From Lentzea albida (GTDB taxonomy: Bacteria; Actinomycetota; Actinomycetes; Mycobacteriales; Pseudonocardiaceae), in contig NZ_FOFV01000013.1 in assembly GCF_900111005.1 (NCBI RefSeq), positions 62,001-126,000 on the forward strand: 64,000 nt of DNA, written 5' to 3'. Every line of letters begins with the position of its first letter. Position 1 is the stretch's first letter. The notes under the pieces were generated by a model. That model searched no databases. It had not been told where the DNA came from and saw only the letters and a program-made list of their open reading frames with translations. The translations under genes and the position numbers were made by a program. Positions 59,431 through 64,000 of the stretch are shown in pieces.

Positions 59431-59554
59431 CGGACCCCCGCGGGTGGCTGGGACCGTCTGTGAGTCGCCCTGCCCAGAGGAACCACAGACACCGGACCCC
59501 CGCAGGTGGCTGGCACCGTCTGCGAGTCGCCCTGCCAGGGGCACCACAGACAAT
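59431..59554. repeat. Tandem duplication, two imperfect 62-bp units downstream of the tRNA
   Basis: Units begin at 59431 and 59493. Both start CGGACCCCCGC and share GGTGGCTGG, ACCGTCTG and GAGTCGCCCTGCC, differing at a few bases. The spacing is exactly 62. No gene is present. Confidence 0.8.
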
Positions 59555-59579
59555 GGTCGTGCAGCGCCCTGCGTTCGGT

Positions 59580-60236
59580 TCAGTTTCCCGCCCGGCCGGT
59601 GTCGTACGCCCACATCGCGATCTCGACCCTGTTGCGGGCGCCGATCTTGGCCAGCAGGCTGGCGACGTGGGTCTTGGCGGTCGTCAAGCCGATGAACAGC
59701 TCGGCGGCGATCTCGGCGTTCGTGCGGCCACGGGCGACCAGTGCCAGCACCTCCTCCTCGCGTTCGGTGAGCGGCTCGATCGGTTGGGTCCGCCGGCTCG
59801 ACGGTTCCCTGGCGGCGAGGGTGGCCAGCAGCCGCCGGGTGATGTTCGGCGCGATCAGCGCGTCACCGACGGCGGCGGCGTGGACGGCCTGGACTAGCAG
59901 CTCCGGCCCGGCGTCCTTGAGCAGGAAGCCCCTGGCGCCGGCCCGGAGGGCACCCTGGACGTACTCGTCGAGGTCGAACGTCGTGATCACCACCACCGCG
60001 ATCGGATCCGGGACGTCCCGCCCCGCGAGGAGACGGGTCACCTCGATGCCGTCGAGCCCGGGCATCTGGATGTCGACCAGGCACACGTCGGGACGGAGCC
60101 GCTGCGCCAGCTCGACGGCGGCGTGGCCGTCGGCGGCCTGGCCGACGACCTCGATGCCGGGCTGCGCGTCGAGGATCATCGACAGGCCGGTGCGCACCAG
60201 GTCCTGGTCGTCGGCCACCAGCACGCGCACCGTCAT
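59580..60236 (-). CDS. NarL/LuxR-family response regulator
   Basis: This 218-residue protein has an N-terminal receiver domain (1-120) with acidic pair VADDQD, phospho-acceptor Asp in CLVDIQMPGLDG, and Lys in GFLLKDAG. A C-terminal LuxR helix-turn-helix (about 150-212) follows: LTEREEEVLALVARGRTNAE, KTHVASLLAKIGARNRVE. ATG 60236 overlaps the kinase stop (ATGA), so the pair is coupled. It probably controls nearby genes; the signal is unknown. Confidence 0.93.
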   Translation of the reverse strand: MTVRVLVADDQDLVRTGLSMILDAQPGIEVVGQAADGHAAVELAQRLRPDVCLVDIQMPGLDGIEVTRLLAGRDVPDPIAVVVITTFDLDEYVQGALRAGARGFLLKDAGPELLVQAVHAAAVGDALIAPNITRRLLATLAAREPSSRRTQPIEPLTEREEEVLALVARGRTNAEIAAELFIGLTTAKTHVASLLAKIGARNRVEIAMWAYDTGRAGN

Positions 60237-61375
60237 CGGCGTGCCGCGGTCGGCAGTTCGGCGTCGACCGTCCACCCGCCGCCCTCGGGTGCCGGGCCGG
60301 CACTGAGCGTGCCGCCGAGCAGCTGGACGCGCTCGGTCATCCCCAGCAGCCCGAAGCCGTGGTTGACCGACCGCCCTGGGTCGACCTGTCCGTCGTCGGT
60401 CACACGCAGTCGCAGCCTTCCCGCGGCCTCGACGACCCGGATCTCCACCCGCGAGGCGTTGCGAGCGTGCCGCAGGGCGTTGGTCAGCGCTTCCTGCGCC
60501 AGCCGGTAAACGGCCGTGTCGACCTGGTGCGAAAGTTCGTGCAGGTCGTCCGGCAACTCCACGTCGACGACCGGGAGCGGGTCGCGGCGGGCGAGGGCCA
60601 CCAGGTCGGCAACACCGGGCTGGGGGAGATACCCCGTCGGCGCGCCGTCGCGCAGCACCCGGACCATCGCCCGCATCTCCGCGAGCGTCCGTGACGCTTC
60701 TCCTTCGATGACCGCCAGCGTCTCGAGCGCCGCTTCAGGTCGCTGCGCGGCGATCGCCCGACCGGCCTGCGCCTGCACGGCGATCGCCGAGACGTGGTGG
60801 GCGACCATGTCGTGCAGCTCGCGTGCGAGGCCGACCCGCTCCTGGCTGCGGATCTGGTCCAACGTCCGGCGCCAGCTCTCGGCGCGGTAGCGGAACGCCG
60901 CGCCGCCCGCTGCCGCCGCCGTCAGGACGGCGATCCCTCCGATGAGCTCGGTCGGCCCGGCGTGGTCGGTCATCCCGCCGAACACCGCGGCGACCGCCAC
61001 CACCGCCAGCCCGATCACGATCTCGCGCCCCGAGCCCCAGCGGACCAGCGCGTAGACGAACACCAGGACGTAGATCATCGTGTCCAGGCCCACGCTCTGG
61101 ACCCCGCCCAGCAGGCTCGCCAGACCCAACGCCGTCGCGGTGCCGAAGGCCACCACGACACAGGCCAACGGGTGGGTGCGCCGCCACAGCAGCACCGGCG
61201 CGAGTCCGACCGCCACGATCGTGGCGAACGGCCGCCAGACGACGTCGTCCCGGAGGACTCCCTCGAGCAGCGCCGCCGCCACCAGCACCCCGACCAGGAC
61301 CCAGTCGCGCGGCACCCGGTCGGGAGCGTCCGCGGCGCGGGGCTCGGCCCACAGCGAGCTCAGGGCGTTGGTCAT
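60233..61375 (-). CDS. NarL-type sensor histidine kinase (HisKA_3)
   Basis: This 380-residue kinase has about five membrane helices in residues 25-165, with little outside loop. It then has the HisKA_3 dimerisation helix with the phospho-accepting His in RVGLARELHDMVAHHVSAIA and an ATPase domain with QEALTNALRHARNAS, RLRVTDDGQ and GFGLLGMTERVQLLGG. The short loops suggest membrane or intracellular sensing. ATG 61375 is used; GTG 61378 is adjacent and in frame. Confidence 0.92.
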   Translation of the reverse strand: MTNALSSLWAEPRAADAPDRVPRDWVLVGVLVAAALLEGVLRDDVVWRPFATIVAVGLAPVLLWRRTHPLACVVVAFGTATALGLASLLGGVQSVGLDTMIYVLVFVYALVRWGSGREIVIGLAVVAVAAVFGGMTDHAGPTELIGGIAVLTAAAAGGAAFRYRAESWRRTLDQIRSQERVGLARELHDMVAHHVSAIAVQAQAGRAIAAQRPEAALETLAVIEGEASRTLAEMRAMVRVLRDGAPTGYLPQPGVADLVALARRDPLPVVDVELPDDLHELSHQVDTAVYRLAQEALTNALRHARNASRVEIRVVEAAGRLRLRVTDDGQVDPGRSVNHGFGLLGMTERVQLLGGTLSAGPAPEGGGWTVDAELPTAARR

Positions 61376-61535
61376 CACCTGCCCAGCCTAAGGATCACCG
61401 GGGCGTCGGGGACCGATCGAAAGAACGAGACGCCGCTCCTCCCGAAGGCGGAGGCAGGTCCGGCTTCGACGCCGATGTGCCCACCGCCGGGCTCGGCGAT
61501 CGTGGATCCACCGATCCTCAACGACAACGGAGCCC

Positions 61536-62018
61536 ATGGTGAGAACACGTCAACCCAACGCCGCGTTGGACGACCAGCGGATCCCGGTGAGAGCCAAGCT
61601 CGCCGCAGCGTGGACGAGCGTCATGTTCCTGTACGCCTACGTGGACATCATCGCCTTCTTCAAGCCCGGCGTCGTCGATGACATCCTGGTCGGCGTCGTC
61701 TGGGAGTTCGACGTCAGCCAGACGTTGTTGACCGTCTTCGTCGCGCTCATGGCGATCCCGATCCTCATGGTCGTGCTGTCGATGACGCTGCCCGCCAGGG
61801 CGAACCGCGTCACGAACCTCGTCGTGGCCTCGGTGCAGATCCCGTACGCGACGTTCAACGTGGTCGGCGAGTCCTGGACGTACTTCTACGGCCTTGGAGT
61901 CGCACTGGAAGTGATCGTCCTCGCCCTCATCCTGCGGTACGCCTGGACCTGGCCCCGCACCGCTCCGTCGGCGGTCACGGCCACCAGTCCGGACCGCGAC
62001 CCCGTTCGCGCCCAGTAG
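61536..62018 (+). CDS. Small integral membrane protein, DUF6326-like
   Basis: This 160-residue protein has four hydrophobic segments, including SVMFLYAYVDIIAFFKPG and TVFVALMAIPILMVVLSMTL. The pattern RAKLAAAWTSVMFLYAYVDI with FFKPG is characteristic of the DUF6326 family. Function unknown. It starts 160 bases from the divergent kinase gene, so it may be a target of that two-component system (inferred). Confidence 0.7.
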   Translation: MVRTRQPNAALDDQRIPVRAKLAAAWTSVMFLYAYVDIIAFFKPGVVDDILVGVVWEFDVSQTLLTVFVALMAIPILMVVLSMTLPARANRVTNLVVASVQIPYATFNVVGESWTYFYGLGVALEVIVLALILRYAWTWPRTAPSAVTATSPDRDPVRAQ

Positions 62019-62147
62019 CGCTGACCGCCCACCGGGCCCGGCCGTCGTCGGCACGCAGTCCCGTTGCCCTGGAGCTGGCAGGATGGGACGCAGGGGGTCG
62101 TGCTCGGCGGACGCGCGTTCCCCTTCCCGGCCCGAGGATTGGACGCA

Positions 62148-62939
62148 ATGGGACGCTCGTCGGTGTTCACGTTCCAGTACATCGCCATCGACACGGAGGC
62201 CGGTGTCACGCCGGAGCAGTTCGAGACCTTCGTGCGCGCTGAAGGCGTTCACCTGCCCCTGTACCCCGGATGGCGGTGGACTCTGCTGCGCGGGTTGCGC
62301 GGAGAGCGGACCGGGCAGTACCTGATGTTGTACGAGATCGAGAGCGCCGAGCAGCGCGACCTCTACGTCACGGCCCGGGGTGAGCAGACCGAGCTGGCCC
62401 GGGAGTTCTGGGCGCGGCACCCCGAGGCGGAGGCCGTGCTGGCGCGGTGGCGGCGGCTGGGCACGTTCGGTGAGCTGCCCACGTTGTTCACCGACTACCG
62501 GCTGCTGGCCGACAACCCGCGGAGCACGGTCACGCCCGGTCCCCGCTACCGCGACCGCCCCGGGGAGGAGCCCGTCGCCAGGGTCGTCGGGATCCACAAC
62601 CTGGCGTTGCGCGCCGGCGTGACCGAGGAGATGTTCGACCGCTTCATCGCCGAGAACCACCACCGGATCGACGACTACCCGGACTGGCGGTTCCACGTGC
62701 TCAAGGGCGAGCGCGGCAACCGCCTCGACCAGTACGTGATGATGATGGAGATCGCGAGCCTGGACGCGCTGGACGTCTTCTACCCGGAGCCCGACATCGC
62801 CACCGGCGAGGCGGCGGAGTTCGCGGCCGCCCACCGCGACACCAAGCAGATGTACGAGGAGTGGAAGCAGCTGGCCTCGTTCTCGGGCTCGCCGCAGATC
62901 TACACGGACTACCTCGCCGTCGCGGAGAACCCGGCGTAG
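62148..62939 (+). CDS. Protein of unknown function with two internally repeated alpha/beta domains
   Basis: This 263-residue protein starts at ATG 62148 after GAGGA. The two halves are homologous: GVTPEQFETFVRAEGVHLPL...YPGWRW...LRGERTGQYLMLYEIES, and GVTEEMFDRFIAENHHRIDD...YPDWRF...GERGNRLDQYVMMMEIAS. Each half ends with LGTFGELPTLFTDY or LASFSGSPQIYTDY. The repeats fit a tandem dimeric alpha/beta-barrel (ABM/EthD-like) fold, found in monooxygenases and heme or stress enzymes. No catalytic residues can be assigned. Confidence 0.7.
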   Translation: MGRSSVFTFQYIAIDTEAGVTPEQFETFVRAEGVHLPLYPGWRWTLLRGLRGERTGQYLMLYEIESAEQRDLYVTARGEQTELAREFWARHPEAEAVLARWRRLGTFGELPTLFTDYRLLADNPRSTVTPGPRYRDRPGEEPVARVVGIHNLALRAGVTEEMFDRFIAENHHRIDDYPDWRFHVLKGERGNRLDQYVMMMEIASLDALDVFYPEPDIATGEAAEFAAAHRDTKQMYEEWKQLASFSGSPQIYTDYLAVAENPA

Positions 62940-63019
62940 CCCCGCACGACCGGGATCAGGGCATTAGAGTCGTCGCCGAGCTCGGCGGCTGGTCCCGCTG
63001 CGGCGAAGGGGGGATGGCC

Positions 63020-64000
63020 GTGGTCGTGCAGTACCGGGTCCTCGGCGCGCTGGAGGTGACGCTCGACGGCGCCGACGTGCCGGTGCCCGTGGGGCGGTGC
63101 CGGGTGTTGCTGGCGGCGTTGTTGTTGCGCCCCAACCGGTTCGTGTCCGTCGACGAGCTGGCGGAACTGGTGTGGGACGGCGCGCCGCCCGCGCGGGCCA
63201 GGCAGTCGCTGCACCAGGTCGTGCGGCGGCTCCGGGTCGCGCTCGGCGAGGCGGACTGCGTGCGGACGCTCTCCGGCGGGTACGAGGCGCGCGTCGGGCC
63301 GGACGAGCTCGACCTGCTGCGGTTCCGCGAACTCGTTGCGGCGCAGGACTTCGCGGCCGCCGTCAAGCTGCGGCGGGGTCCGCTGCTGACCAACGTCGTC
63401 TCCGAGTTGTTCCACCGCAACGAGGTCCGGCACGTGGCGGAGGAGTGCGCCGAGGTCGTGGCCCGGTCGAAGCGGCCCGTGCCCCGTCTGCTCCCCGCCG
63501 CCATGCCGCGCTTCGTCGGGCGGGACGGGCACCTGCGCCGGCTGACCTCGCTGGCCGAGGAGACCGGACCGGTCATCGCCACGATCACCGGCACCGCGGG
63601 CGTCGGCAAGAGCGTGCTCGCCGTGCAGTGGGCACACAGCACGACCGACCGCTTCCCGGACGGCCAGTTGCACGTGAACATGCGGGGGTTCGACCGGCAC
63701 CGCGACCCGATGCCACCAGGTGACGTGCTGAACCGGTTCCTCGAAGCGCTCGGGGTCCTGGTGGAGCGGATCCCGGAGGCACTCGACGACCAGGTCGCGC
63801 TCTACCGCGAGATGACAGCGGACCGGCGCCTGCTGGTGGTGCTCGACAACGTCCGCGACGCCGACCACGTCCGCCCGCTGCTGACCGGTCCGTCGTTCGT
63901 GCTGATCACGAGCCGCGACCGGCTCACCGGCCTGGCGGGGCGGGACGTCGCGCTCGACGTGCTCAGCGCCGAGGAGGCTCGCACGCTGCTGGTCAGCAGG
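63020..64000 (+). CDS. SARP/AfsR-like transcriptional activator with NB-ARC ATPase, 3' end cut by window
   Basis: At least 327 residues are visible, open to the window edge. The N-terminus is an OmpR-type winged helix (VQYRVLGALEVTLDGADVPV, then RQSLHQVVRRLRVALGEADC). The bacterial transcriptional-activation domain that follows is unusually short (about 60 residues, FRELVAAQDFAAAVKLRRGP) instead of about 160. A P-loop ATPase begins with FVGRDGHLRRL, Walker A ITGTAGVGKSVLA and Walker B RRLLVVLDNVRDADHV. GTG 63020 is chosen for 6-8 bases spacing from AAGGGGGG; ATG 63014 abuts that site. Such proteins activate secondary-metabolite or morphological genes. The target is unknown. Confidence 0.85.
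   Translation, partial: MVVQYRVLGALEVTLDGADVPVPVGRCRVLLAALLLRPNRFVSVDELAELVWDGAPPARARQSLHQVVRRLRVALGEADCVRTLSGGYEARVGPDELDLLRFRELVAAQDFAAAVKLRRGPLLTNVVSELFHRNEVRHVAEECAEVVARSKRPVPRLLPAAMPRFVGRDGHLRRLTSLAEETGPVIATITGTAGVGKSVLAVQWAHSTTDRFPDGQLHVNMRGFDRHRDPMPPGDVLNRFLEALGVLVERIPEALDDQVALYREMTADRRLLVVLDNVRDADHVRPLLTGPSFVLITSRDRLTGLAGRDVALDVLSAEEARTLLVSR

Noticed and set aside
59257..59554. tRNA as the attachment site of an integrated element
   Set aside because: No integrase, excisionase or duplicated tRNA 3' end is present in the window. Only the repeat scar is kept as a finding.

Overview
The window is a high-GC actinobacterial chromosome segment, most like a filamentous Pseudonocardiales genome (Lentzea, Saccharothrix, Actinosynnema or Amycolatopsis type). 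The evidence is the strong G/C third-position bias, many GTG and TTG starts, PPE/EspG and DUF3558 proteins, a PduO adenosyltransferase, and a gene order that matches the Mycobacterium tuberculosis Rv1292-Rv1315 region. No plasmid, phage, transposase, integrase or CRISPR signal was seen. The genus is inferred, not demonstrated.

The backbone is one conserved housekeeping chain on the minus strand, read from right to left: argS-lysA-hom-thrC-thrB-rho-rpmE-prfA-prmC-tsaC-wecA-atpI-atpB-E-F-H-A-G-D, then atpC-DUF2550, cobO (opposite strand) and murA. The genes argS to thrB are fused by 1-4 base start/stop overlaps. Lysine, threonine and homoserine synthesis, translation termination, transcription termination, t6A tRNA modification, lipid-linked glycan priming and the F1Fo ATP synthase are therefore encoded together.

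The chain is interrupted by accessory blocks. (1) A small membrane protein lies between rpmE and rho. (2) A dihydrolipoyl dehydrogenase and a BAAT-type acyl-CoA hydrolase lie between prfA and prmC. (3) About 7 kb lies between prmC and tsaC on the opposite strand. It holds an orphan type VII secretion substrate cassette (helical protein, DUF3558 lipoprotein, PPE-like protein, EspG chaperone), two paralogous membrane proteins, and a membrane protein/small protein pair sharing a short GPVI-SNIGT motif. (4) About 6.9 kb lies between atpD and atpC, with an MFS transporter, an asymmetric ABC exporter pair and an ECF sigma/membrane-protein pair. It strands the epsilon subunit away from its operon, and a 121-bp nested palindrome sits at the atpD edge.

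Left of murA are a small membrane protein, an ethylmalonyl-CoA mutase (MeaA), a trypco2/trypsin-STAND-helical-repeat conflict-type pair, and a partial crotonase. Right of argS are a DUF3105/DUF305 pair, a VLCAD-type acyl-CoA dehydrogenase, a ROK regulator divergent from a very large secreted GH92 mannosidase, a CDF metal exporter, tRNA-Arg(CCG), a NarL-type two-component system, a DUF6326-like membrane protein, a two-repeat protein of unknown function, and the start of a SARP/AfsR-like regulator cut by the window edge.

The most interesting candidates for undescribed biology are the trypco2-protease-STAND pair (641-5823) and the adjacent proteins sharing a possible amyloid-type coupling motif (32061-34111).
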